From: JBARRO01 sp049644265
Lineage (GTDB): Bacteria; Bacteroidota; Ignavibacteria; UBA10030
Length of the DNA stretch: 55,210 nt
Direction: 5' to 3'
Assembly (NCBI GenBank): GCA_049644265.1
Contig: JBARRO010000137.1
Coordinates: forward strand, 1-55,210
Shown here: piece after piece, positions 48,460 to 55,210 of the stretch
Layout of the letters: each line of letters opens with the position of its first letter
Position numbering within the stretch: position 1 is the stretch's first letter
The notes under the pieces: model-generated
What the model was told of the DNA's origin: nothing
What the model saw: only the letters and a program-made list of their open reading frames with translations
Databases searched by the model: none
Position numbers and translations under genes: made by a program

Positions 48460-50577
48460 ATGAAGGACGAATTCACGAAAGAAACAACCATCTCCATCAG
48501 CGACCTTTGCTGTTCCGCTGAGGAGCTTACCGTTCGCAAGAAGCTCGAGTCCCTCAACGGCATCCGAAATCTTCAATTCAACGTTTTCTCCCACGAGGTT
48601 ACGGTATCCCATACGGTTCCCGAAGTCACGATTCTCCAGGCACTGAAGGAAATCGGGCTTCCAGGGGTCATCGAATCCCGTACAGAGCCTCCGAAACCCA
48701 GGACATCCTCACGGCAGCGGAACACCGTGCTCATTTCCGGGACTCTGCTTGCGGTCGGACTGGCGGGGACATTCATCGGATCTCCGTCTGCTGTATGGAA
48801 CGCGGTCTTCCTCCTCGCAATTGTCACGGGGGGAGCGTCCATCGCCCGCAAAGCCTTCGCCTCTGTCAGGAATTTCTCGCTCGACATCAATTTCCTGATG
48901 ACTACCGCCGTCATCGGCGCCGTTGCGCTGGGACAATTTGCCGAAGGTGCCGCTGTCATTGTATTGTATGCAGTCTCCCTCCTGCTGGAGTCTGCGAGTA
49001 TCGACAGGACCCGCAGGGCCATCCATTCGCTCGTGGATCGTTCTCCAAAGATCGCGCTCGTCCGACAACATGCCGAGGTGCTCACCGTTCCCATCGACCG
49101 TGTGCAGGTGGGACAGATCATCGTCATCAAGCCGGGCAGCCAGATACCATTGGACGGCGAAGTTGTCAGCGGTAATTCTTTCGTCAACCAATCGGCCGTT
49201 ACGGGAGAATCTCTTCCCGTGTTGAAACAGCGTGGCGATTCCGTGTTTGGAGGAACTCTGAACGACCGGGGGGCGCTCGACGTGAAGGTCTCACGGTTGT
49301 CTTCCGACTCGACGCTGGCGCGCATCATCCATCTTGTTGAAGAGGCCCAGGCACAGCGAGCATCGCATCAGACCTTCATCGAGAAGTTTGCGAGAATCTA
49401 CACACCGGCGGTATTTGTGCTCTCGATTGCTGTTGCCCTGCTGCCGCCCATTCTCTTCCACGGTTCGTGGGAGGAATGGTTCTACCGTGCGCTGGTCCTC
49501 TTGGTCATCGCCTGCCCCTGTGCACTGCTCATTTCGACTCCCGTCTCGATTGTCAGCGCCCTGACGAACGCCGCCCGAAACGGGTTCCTCGTGAAAGGGG
49601 GCAGACATTTGGAGGAACTCGCCACGCTGCAAGCGCTCGCGATCGACAAAACCGGTACGTTGACAGAAGGCAACTATGCCATTTCTGAGATCGTGCGTCT
49701 GGACTCTCTTTCGGATCATGAGCTTCTCCGCATCGCAGGAGCGCTTGAACTGCGTTCCCAACACCCGCTTGCGGCCGCATTTGGGGCGCGGCTTGCTTTG
49801 GAGGGTGTTTCTGTCGACGACCTTTCCGTCGATCAATTTGAAGCGGTCCATGGCAAAGGAGTGCGGGCGAAGGTAGGCGGGATTACTTACATTCTCGGCA
49901 ATCACACTCTCACAGAAGAGATGAACGTCTGTTCTCCTTCTGTGGAGCGAATCCTGTCCGACATGGAAGCCCGCGGTCACACCGTCCTGCTGCTATCGGA
50001 TGAGCAACATGTTCTGGGGGCTATCGGTCTCGCCGACGTTGTCCGCGAAGAAGGCAACGCTGCTGTCCGCGATCTTCACGATCTGGGTATCAAACCCGTT
50101 GTTCTGCTCACAGGCGACAGTCAGAGCTCTGCGGACCGGATTTCGGATTTGCTGGGAATCGACGAAGTACAAGCGGGCCTTCTGCCGGATCAGAAGCTGG
50201 CATCAATTCAGAAACTTAAGGCGGAATACGGCCGTGTCGGCATGGTCGGAGATGGCGTCAATGACGCTCCTGCGCTTGCCGCGGCGGATGTTTCGATTGC
50301 CATGGGAAAGGCCGGATCGGACACGGCCATCCAGGCGGCCGATGTCGTACTCTTGTCGGACAATCTCACCAAGATCCCGTATGGTATCGCGCTGGGAAGA
50401 AAGACGATCAAGGTCATTCGACAGAACATCACGCTTGCTCTCTGCACAAAGGCGATTTTCCTTCTCTTGGGAATCCTCGGGCTTACCAACCTCTGGCTCG
50501 CCATTCTGGCCGATGACGGGGCAACCCTCGTCGTAATCCTGAATGGAATGCGGCTCTTGAGAACCCCTAAACGCTGA
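48460..50577 (+). CDS. zntA: Zn/Pb/Cd-exporting P1B-type ATPase
   Basis: The 705-residue P-type ATPase exports heavy metals. The N-terminal metal-binding domain has DLCCSAEELT, a CCxxE motif (C17, C18, E21) in place of the usual GMxCxxC; in the cyanobacterial AztA pump CCxxE is linked to lead and zinc. The membrane site is IACPCALLIST (CPC). The phosphorylation site is DKTGTLT, the nucleotide-binding HP motif is SQHPLAAAF, and the hinge is VGDGVNDAPALAAADVSIAMG. The last helices carry DDGATLVVILNGMRLL with the Asp typical of P1B-2 zinc pumps. It is co-transcribed with the SmtB-type repressor. Confidence 0.95.
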   Translation: MKDEFTKETTISISDLCCSAEELTVRKKLESLNGIRNLQFNVFSHEVTVSHTVPEVTILQALKEIGLPGVIESRTEPPKPRTSSRQRNTVLISGTLLAVGLAGTFIGSPSAVWNAVFLLAIVTGGASIARKAFASVRNFSLDINFLMTTAVIGAVALGQFAEGAAVIVLYAVSLLLESASIDRTRRAIHSLVDRSPKIALVRQHAEVLTVPIDRVQVGQIIVIKPGSQIPLDGEVVSGNSFVNQSAVTGESLPVLKQRGDSVFGGTLNDRGALDVKVSRLSSDSTLARIIHLVEEAQAQRASHQTFIEKFARIYTPAVFVLSIAVALLPPILFHGSWEEWFYRALVLLVIACPCALLISTPVSIVSALTNAARNGFLVKGGRHLEELATLQALAIDKTGTLTEGNYAISEIVRLDSLSDHELLRIAGALELRSQHPLAAAFGARLALEGVSVDDLSVDQFEAVHGKGVRAKVGGITYILGNHTLTEEMNVCSPSVERILSDMEARGHTVLLLSDEQHVLGAIGLADVVREEGNAAVRDLHDLGIKPVVLLTGDSQSSADRISDLLGIDEVQAGLLPDQKLASIQKLKAEYGRVGMVGDGVNDAPALAAADVSIAMGKAGSDTAIQAADVVLLSDNLTKIPYGIALGRKTIKVIRQNITLALCTKAIFLLLGILGLTNLWLAILADDGATLVVILNGMRLLRTPKR

Positions 50578-50627
50578 CGAACCCGACAAATCCCTCCTGC
50601 CATCAAGAGTTGCCAGCCAATTTTCCG

Positions 50628-50656
50628 TTGACTTTCAGCGCCTTTTTTGCTAGATT
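50628..50656 (+). promoter_or_regulatory. Promoter of rplU-rpmA
   Basis: TTGACT, 17 bp and TAGATT, with an expected start about 70 nt before rplU. Confidence 0.8.
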
Positions 50657-50685
50657 ATGAGCGCTTTTGAAATGAATCACTTACC

Positions 50686-50713
50686 GCCTGGCGAGCGGAT
50701 ACCCGCCTGAGGC
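50686..50713 (+). promoter_or_regulatory. Structured rplU leader hairpin
   Basis: GCCT and AGGC enclose GGCG-AGCGGATACC-CGCC in the short 5' leader. A stable leader stem ahead of ribosomal protein genes could mediate feedback control; I cannot match it to a known leader family. Confidence 0.45.
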
Positions 50714-50734
50714 CATTTACCCAAGGAGTTTACG

Positions 50735-51043
50735 ATGTACGCCGTAGTGGAAATTGCAGGGACACAGTTCAAGGTATCTCCGTCTGAGAAAGTCGTCGTT
50801 CCGAAGCTGGAATCCGCGATTGGCTCAAAAGTCAAGTTTGACCGGGTTCTTTTGAAAGGCGCGGAAAAATCGACAACCGTCGGCACGCCCTACGTTTCCG
50901 GCTCCTACGTCGAGGCAAAGGTTCTTCGGCATATGCAGGATGACACAGTCATCGTGATGAAGAAGAAAAAGCGCAAAGGTTACAGAGTCCGGAACGGTCA
51001 TCGCCAGCAATACACGGAGGTGGAGATTACAGGGGTTCATTAG
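50735..51043 (+). CDS. rplU: 50S ribosomal protein L21
   Basis: This 102-residue primary 23S rRNA-binding protein has MYAVVEIAGTQFKVSPSEKV and VLRHMQDDTVIVMKKKKRKGYRVRNGHRQ, both standard L21 blocks, the second being the basic rRNA-contacting loop. It has its own promoter and a clear AAGGAG ribosome site 7 bp before ATG. rpmA follows, as in most bacteria, but the gap between them (168 bp) is filled by two different heptad arrays, and the first one overlaps the rplU stop codon. Confidence 0.98.
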   Translation: MYAVVEIAGTQFKVSPSEKVVVPKLESAIGSKVKFDRVLLKGAEKSTTVGTPYVSGSYVEAKVLRHMQDDTVIVMKKKKRKGYRVRNGHRQQYTEVEITGVH

Positions 51044-51116
51044 ATTTTCGATTGTAGATTGAAGATTGTAGATTGAAGATTGTCAATTGAAGATTGTAGA
51101 TTAGTTGTAAGTTGAA
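51040..51116. repeat. Heptad array, core GNAGATT, overlapping the rplU stop
   Basis: Units: TTAGATT, TTCGATT, GTAGATT, GAAGATT, GTAGATT, GAAGATT, GTCAATT, GAAGATT, GTAGATT, AGTTGTA, AGTTGAA. It starts on the rplU stop codon and lies inside the rplU-rpmA transcript. Confidence 0.9.
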
Positions 51117-51154
51117 TGTTAAGAATTGAATCGGCGGGAGAGGCTAACGTAGAT

Positions 51155-51189
51155 CTGATAGCTGACGGCTGATTGCTGATAGCTTATCA
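51155..51189. repeat. Heptad array, core CTGATNG
   Basis: Units are CTGATAG, CTGACGG, CTGATTG, CTGATAG, CTTATCA, just ahead of the rpmA ribosome site. Confidence 0.85.
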
Positions 51190-51211
51190 AGTTTTTTCTT
51201 TAGGAGATCGT

Positions 51212-51472
51212 ATGGCTCATAAAAAAGGTGGTGGAAGTTCACGCAACGGACGCGACAGTAATTCGCAACGGCTCGGGGTTAAGAGGTTTGGGGGACAGAA
51301 GGTTCTGGCCGGCAGCATCATCGTTCGTCAGCGCGGAACGAGAGTTCACCCCGGCACAAATGTCGGCGTGGGCAGTGACGACACACTTTTCGCGCTGAAA
51401 GACGGTTTCGTCAAGTTTGAGCGTCATGGGAAAGCGAAGCAGCGGGTCAGTGTGTATCCCCCGGCTGCATAA
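51212..51472 (+). CDS. rpmA: 50S ribosomal protein L27
   Basis: This 86-residue protein of the large subunit begins AHKKGGGSSRNGRDSNSQRLG, the classic L27 N-terminus that reaches toward the peptidyl-transferase centre. It continues GSIIVRQRGTRVHPGTNVGVG. There is no cleavable N-terminal extension as in Firmicutes. The start is ATG 51212, with TAGGAGA 6-7 bp upstream; an earlier in-frame start would only read repeat sequence. A strong terminator follows. Confidence 0.98.
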   Translation: MAHKKGGGSSRNGRDSNSQRLGVKRFGGQKVLAGSIIVRQRGTRVHPGTNVGVGSDDTLFALKDGFVKFERHGKAKQRVSVYPPAA

Positions 51473-51486
51473 GATTTGAAGTATCG

Positions 51487-51515
51487 AGCCTCCTGCACCG
51501 CGGGAGGCTTTTTTG
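51487..51515 (+). terminator. Rho-independent terminator after rpmA
   Basis: GCCTCC pairs with GGGAGGC across an eight-base loop, followed by TTTTTTG. Confidence 0.9.
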
Positions 51516-51579
51516 TTTCTCACCCCAATCTTCTGTTCTTCCTTACGACATCTGCATCACAATACTTCCGGAGAAACCC

Positions 51580-52503
51580 ATGAAAATCACCGTTATCGGC
51601 GCGGGCAATGTGGGAGCAACCGCAGCCCAGCGCATCGCTGAAAAAGAACTCGCCAACGAAGTTGTGCTGGTCGACGTCATCGAGGGAATGCCCCAAGGCA
51701 AAGGCCTGGACATGTACGAATCCGCACCCGTCGAGGGATTCGACTCGAAAGTCATCGGCACAAACTCTTATGAACCGACGGCGAACTCCGACATCGTGCT
51801 GATTACCGCGGGCATTGCCCGGAAACCGGGCATGAGTCGCGATGATCTGCAGAACACGAACGCCGGTATCGTGAAAGCCTGTACCGAACAGGCTGTCGCA
51901 AAGTCTCCCCAGGCGATCATCATCGTGGTCTCCAATCCCCTGGACGTGATGACCTACGTCGCGATGAAGGTGAGCGGCTTTGAACGACACCGGGTGATCG
52001 GCATGGCGGGTGTTCTGGACTCTGCACGATTCCGGACATTCATTGCCATGGAAATGAACGTTTCCGTCAACGACGTGAGCGCGTTTGTCCTGGGCGGGCA
52101 CGGCGATTCGATGGTTCCCCTTCCGCGGTATTCGACCGTCGCAGGCATCCCGCTTCCAGACCTCATGGACAAGGCAACAATTGACCGACTCGTGAAGCGG
52201 ACGCGTGACGGCGGGATCGAGATCGTAAATTTCCTAAAAACCGGCAGCGCCTACTACGCCCCGTCCTCCTCGGCAGTCGAGATGATCGAAGCGATTGTCA
52301 AGGACAAGAAACGGATCCTCCCCTGCGCGGTCTGGCTGAAAGGCGAGTATGGATTGTCGGATGTGTTCTGTGGTGTGCCGATCAAGATTGGCAGGAAAGG
52401 GATGGAAGAAATCATCCAGATCAAGCTCACACCGGACGAGCAGGCTGCCCTCAACAAATCGGCAACCGACGTCAAAGCGAGCATTGCGAAGCTGACACTC
52501 TAG
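51580..52503 (+). CDS. mdh: Malate dehydrogenase, tetrameric LDH-like type
   Basis: The 307-residue enzyme interconverts malate and oxaloacetate with NAD in the TCA cycle. It has the Rossmann motif ITVIGAGNVGATAAQRI, acidic residue LVDVIEGMPQGKGLDM, the substrate Arg pair in GIARKPGMSRDDL, VVSNPLDVMTYVA and the active-site His in GGHGDSMVPLPRYSTV. The Arg in ARKPG marks malate over lactate specificity. The sequence is strongly reminiscent of Chlorobium and Chloroflexus-type malate dehydrogenases, one of the better phylogenetic hints in this window. A bidirectional terminator follows. Confidence 0.97.
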   Translation: MKITVIGAGNVGATAAQRIAEKELANEVVLVDVIEGMPQGKGLDMYESAPVEGFDSKVIGTNSYEPTANSDIVLITAGIARKPGMSRDDLQNTNAGIVKACTEQAVAKSPQAIIIVVSNPLDVMTYVAMKVSGFERHRVIGMAGVLDSARFRTFIAMEMNVSVNDVSAFVLGGHGDSMVPLPRYSTVAGIPLPDLMDKATIDRLVKRTRDGGIEIVNFLKTGSAYYAPSSSAVEMIEAIVKDKKRILPCAVWLKGEYGLSDVFCGVPIKIGRKGMEEIIQIKLTPDEQAALNKSATDVKASIAKLTL

Positions 52504-52524
52504 AGCTTCAGAGCCTCGTACACA

Positions 52525-52564
52525 AGAAAACCCATTCCTTCCTTTCGGTCGGGATGGGTTTTCT
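52525..52564. terminator. Bidirectional terminator between mdh and fadL
   Basis: AGAAAACCCATTCC pairs with GGGATGGGTTTTCT around a TTCG-containing loop, with T runs on both strands. It ends the convergent mdh and fadL transcripts. Confidence 0.9.
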
Positions 52565-52586
52565 GTTTGTACAGAAACTTAAGAAG

Positions 52587-53873
52587 TTACTCGAGCGTGT
52601 ATGTCAGATTCAGTCCAAACAAGTTTGCAGAGCTCTTGTAGGTTCCCGGAAAGTTGTTGACCGAGGCAGGAATCGTTCGGTCGCTGAAAAGTACCAGCAA
52701 GTACGCGACATCGACTGCCAGGTCTTTGGACAGTTTGTACGTAAACCCCAAAGCAAAATCGTTCCTGTCTGCATCCGGGAGAATCGGCTCGGCCGTTTTA
52801 TCAGGCTGAGGCGTACTGTCAAAGATGTAGCCTCCTCTCACCGTGAGCTGGTCATCGATCGAATATTGCACGCCGACCCGAATCAGCGATGCATCGGCCC
52901 AATCCTTCACCTGGGCCGGCTGGCTTGTCTGGAGTGGCTTATTGCCGGACTGCGGATCCGGAGGGCCATCCGCCAGGTCGACCTTCAGTTTGTCGTACGT
53001 GGACCAGGCCACCCATTGCACATCAGCTTCCACGAGGAGTTCCGGAGTGAAGTTGTAGGCAATACCCCCGTAGATACTGTTCGGCATGGTGATCGTCGTT
53101 TTACCCGTGCCACCCGGGAAATATTGCGCGAGGCCCTGCATGTTCGAGAATGTTGCGGTGCCGGAGAAGTCGATCTTTGTGGAATGCCGGTAAGAAACTC
53201 CAATCGAGAGATCCCTCATCGGCTTATAGAGGAGGCCCGCATCGAAATTGATCCCGCTCCCCGTTGCATCCAGAAGCACCGAGCCATCCTGCGATGAAAT
53301 CGTCGACCTTGTCTGGTCGGTAAATGTCGCAATGTTGTACGAGAGGCTAACGCTGGAATACACGTAGCTCACTCCGACCCCGACAGAAAGTTGGTCGCTT
53401 ATTTTGTAGGCAACCGTGGGATTAATGAAAAACGTCACGATATCTGCTTTCACCGCCAGGTAACGACCCACCCAGTTCGACGGCCACTCCGTACCCAACC
53501 CGAACGGATTGTAGACCCCGAGCCCGAACACCAGGTCGTCGTTCATGGCATAGGTACCGTAAAGATTTGAGGGATAGAAAACCTGGCTGTTCATCTTCGA
53601 TTCCTGCGTCGAAGGTGTTGGCCCGCTAAACGTGGTGGAGGGAAAGATGAGTGTCGTTCCGAGGGAAAGGGTTTTTCCTTTCAGAAACGCAAGACCCGCC
53701 GGATTGAAGAAGATTGCAGACGGGTCTGACGATTGTGCCGCAAAGGCTCCCGCCATCCCGGTAGCACGAGCGGCGTGCTCGTTAATCTGGAATCCGCCAG
53801 CGTGGGCGAGGCCGCTGAGCAGCGCAACTGCGACGATGGTACTGAGTGTTAACCGTCGAAAGTTCATGTTCAT
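52587..53873 (-). CDS. fadL: FadL/OmpP1/TodX outer-membrane transporter
   Basis: This 428-residue protein has a signal peptide (LSTIVAVALLSGLAHA). The hallmark N-terminal hatch follows: GGFQINEHAARATGMAGAFAAQSSDPSAIFFNPAGLAFLKG in pattern, including the conserved NPAGL. A 14-strand barrel fills the rest, ending in an aromatic-flanked strand (NLTYTLE). FadL-type channels let long-chain fatty acids or other hydrophobic compounds across the outer membrane by lateral diffusion. AAGGAATG precedes the start. It has terminators on both sides, so it is a single-gene unit; the acyl-activating enzyme at 27673 could handle imported fatty acids. Confidence 0.95.
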   Translation of the reverse strand: MNMNFRRLTLSTIVAVALLSGLAHAGGFQINEHAARATGMAGAFAAQSSDPSAIFFNPAGLAFLKGKTLSLGTTLIFPSTTFSGPTPSTQESKMNSQVFYPSNLYGTYAMNDDLVFGLGVYNPFGLGTEWPSNWVGRYLAVKADIVTFFINPTVAYKISDQLSVGVGVSYVYSSVSLSYNIATFTDQTRSTISSQDGSVLLDATGSGINFDAGLLYKPMRDLSIGVSYRHSTKIDFSGTATFSNMQGLAQYFPGGTGKTTITMPNSIYGGIAYNFTPELLVEADVQWVAWSTYDKLKVDLADGPPDPQSGNKPLQTSQPAQVKDWADASLIRVGVQYSIDDQLTVRGGYIFDSTPQPDKTAEPILPDADRNDFALGFTYKLSKDLAVDVAYLLVLFSDRTIPASVNNFPGTYKSSANLFGLNLTYTLE

Positions 53874-53917
53874 TCCTTGAGAGAGTTATACATGATGGAG
53901 CTATCTTGGGGTTGCAG

Positions 53918-53951
53918 AAAAAAACCCGACCGGGAAATCGATCGGGTTTTT
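53918..53951 (-). terminator. Terminator between the lipoprotein gene and fadL
   Basis: AAAACCCGA pairs with TCGGGTTTT around an internal CCGGGAAATCGA, with A/T runs on both flanks. It ends the minus-strand lipoprotein transcript. Confidence 0.85.
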
Positions 53952-53977
53952 GTGATGAAACGTTTCAGGACATGTTG

Positions 53978-54760
53978 TTAGAAGTTCTTACTCTTGAATT
54001 CCCGGTAGTGTCCGTAACTTTCACCATCGGCATCGATAATCACTTTTACTGGTCCGACGTCCTTCACAAGCCAGAAGGTTGCGGTCGGGCTTTCGGGTTG
54101 TGCTGCGCCTCCGATGCTCACTCTGCGCACGGCAGTCAGCTTATACGCAGTAAATGTCGACCCGCCTACCGTGATACTCTCCGTTCCGACAAATTTTCCC
54201 ACAATCTTCAACTGCACATTGCCCACAGCAGTAGCCCATGTACTGTCGAAGCCTGTCCATTCCACGCCGATTCCCTCATCGAGTTTTGCGATCAGGATCC
54301 ACCGCAGCGAGTCAGACCGAGTGATGCCAAACGTCCTGTAGAATCTTCCGATGTTCTGCAGGAACGAGAAGTTTCCACTTCCGGTCGCCGATGTCCGTTG
54401 GATAAAGAGCGGCGTAATGACCTTTGTCGTCGGCGGGTTTGCGATACCGGTGGGGACCTGTGTGGTGTCGTAGATAAGGTTCGCAGTCCCTCCGACCGGT
54501 GTCGGGGCATTATTTGAAGCGACAAACCACGTTGTGTAGTACACCGCACCAGTCGCTGTGATGTTCGTATCGGCCGTTTGATGTCGCAGATATCCCGAGA
54601 ATTTGATCTGATGGCCAACAGTCAGCGGAAAGAGATCGTCGGTAATCGGTGTTACACCGGGGTTTGTTGTCGCATCGTCTTTCTTGCATCCGTCTACAGA
54701 AATGATCACAGCCAGGACAGCGAGGAGAGTAAGTCCCACAAAGAAGCTTCTGGTCTTCAT
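53978..54760 (-). CDS. Lipoprotein of unknown function
   Basis: The 260-residue protein has a type II signal peptide (VGLTLLAVLAVIISVDGC), lipidated at the Cys near residue 25 and followed by KKDDATTNPG. The rest is predicted beta-rich with repeated short strands such as FPLTVGHQIKFSGYLRH and STFTAYKLTAVRRV. I do not recognise a domain; the layout of a short Thr/Asp-rich linker then one beta domain is common in surface lipoproteins of this phylum. It has its own promoter (54824-54852) and terminator, so it is a single-gene unit. Confidence 0.8.
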   Translation of the reverse strand: MKTRSFFVGLTLLAVLAVIISVDGCKKDDATTNPGVTPITDDLFPLTVGHQIKFSGYLRHQTADTNITATGAVYYTTWFVASNNAPTPVGGTANLIYDTTQVPTGIANPPTTKVITPLFIQRTSATGSGNFSFLQNIGRFYRTFGITRSDSLRWILIAKLDEGIGVEWTGFDSTWATAVGNVQLKIVGKFVGTESITVGGSTFTAYKLTAVRRVSIGGAAQPESPTATFWLVKDVGPVKVIIDADGESYGHYREFKSKNF

Positions 54761-54823
54761 ATCTTTCCCTTTATATTGTTGAGGAGAATGATGGTAGGGA
54801 CGGAAGTGGATTAATCGGGGAAC

Positions 54824-54852
54824 ATGTTAAAGAAACGTATGGCGAAAGTCAA
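54824..54852 (-). promoter_or_regulatory. Promoter of the lipoprotein gene
   Basis: TTGACT, exactly 17 bp and TAACAT on the minus strand, about 64 bp before the start codon. Confidence 0.75.
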
Positions 54853-54860
54853 GGTCTGAC

Positions 54861-55210
54861 TCATCCCAACCGCTTCAAATTCACCTTCATTTCAATCATC
54901 CATCCTGTTTTCATCGGCACGAATTTCACTTCGTCCATCATCTGACGAATCAGGAAGATTCCCCTGCCACTGTCCTTGAGGAGATTCTCATCCGCGAGAG
55001 GGTTGGGTAATGTGGTCGGGTCAAAGCCCGTACCGCTGTCCTTGACGCGCAGGGTCAACGCGTCAGCGGTCCAAATGACGACCATGGCGACGCATTTATC
55101 CGGGTTGGATTTGTTTCCGTGAATGATGGCGTTGTTGACCGCCTCGGTACCGGCCACAAGGAGCCGGTACATCGTTCCGTCGTCGAGGTGCAGTCGTGTG
55201 TTGACCAGTT
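54861..55210 (-). CDS. RsbW-like ATP-binding anti-sigma/serine kinase, 5' end cut by window
   Basis: The frame is open to the window edge, so the N-terminus is missing; about 115 residues are visible. It is a HATPase_c domain of the RsbW/SpoIIAB type: the N box is GTEAVNNAIIHGNKSN, the G1 box is VKDSGTGFDP and the G2 region is DSGRGIFLIRQMMDEV. Such proteins bind sigma or partner factors and phosphorylate an STAS-domain antagonist. An ATG at 55172 is internal to the domain and is not the likely start. Neighbours outside the window would show whether an anti-anti-sigma factor or PP2C phosphatase is nearby. Confidence 0.88.
   Translation of the reverse strand, partial: LVNTRLHLDDGTMYRLLVAGTEAVNNAIIHGNKSNPDKCVAMVVIWTADALTLRVKDSGTGFDPTTLPNPLADENLLKDSGRGIFLIRQMMDEVKFVPMKTGWMIEMKVNLKRLG

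Overview
The window comes from a Gram-negative bacterium: it has LolA, FadL/OmpP1 and another outer-membrane barrel, signal peptidase II and several lipoproteins. The lineage is probably the Bacteroidota/Chlorobi side of the FCB group, perhaps Ignavibacteria-like. Support comes from a short Chlorobium-type malate dehydrogenase, an eukaryal-like IleS2 whose class I motif reads G-I-H-H, a DUF6600 Trp/Tyr-rich secreted protein and a fibronectin-III lipoprotein. Unlike typical Bacteroidia it often uses Shine-Dalgarno sites, and seven intergenic sites fit a TTGACT-like -35, a 17-bp spacer and a -10 box. The lineage call is an inference. I see no phage, insertion sequence, transposase or CRISPR array; most genes are core housekeeping genes.

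Layout. 1-15660 is almost all minus strand: a fused SEC59/VTE5-like plus DUF92/VTE6-like membrane protein (partial), holA, cyclophilin, uppP, an outer-membrane barrel, a two-domain dehydrogenase, a YbhN-like membrane protein, lolA, ftsK, a ComB-family phosphatase, gcvT, a small transaldolase and RNase G. Next come the SRP RNA (15963-16064), a tandem array of tRNA-Ala 3' fragments and tRNA-Ala(CGC). mazG (+) meets phoH (-). 18545-25823 holds a LysM protein, a coiled-coil lipoprotein, radC, an LpoA-like TPR/binding protein, a TPR protein and an ABC exporter. 26084-32362 holds guaA, an acyl-activating enzyme, a GH31 glucosidase and two small genes. 33792-41615 is a conserved block (rluD, lspA, DksA-like, ileS, DUF2905, purine nucleoside phosphorylase, divIVA, yggS) in nearly the order of the Bacillus ylmE-divIVA-ileS-ylyA-lspA-ylyB region. 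41798-52503 is plus strand: TPR protein, aroE, larE, M2 peptidase, metallo-hydrolase, a zinc/lead efflux operon (SmtB-type repressor plus P1B-ATPase), rplU, rpmA, mdh. The window closes with fadL, a lipoprotein and a partial RsbW-like kinase on the minus strand.

The most unusual signal is in the gaps. Nearly every long intergenic gap contains degenerate tandem arrays with a strict 7-bp period (13 arrays, with different core words) or a 9-bp period (five arrays). Several different arrays are stacked in one gap, and at least nine begin at or overlap a stop codon. A second structural class is paired three-nucleotide-loop hairpins, two of them apparently inserted in the T-loop of duplicated tRNA-Ala 3' fragments.
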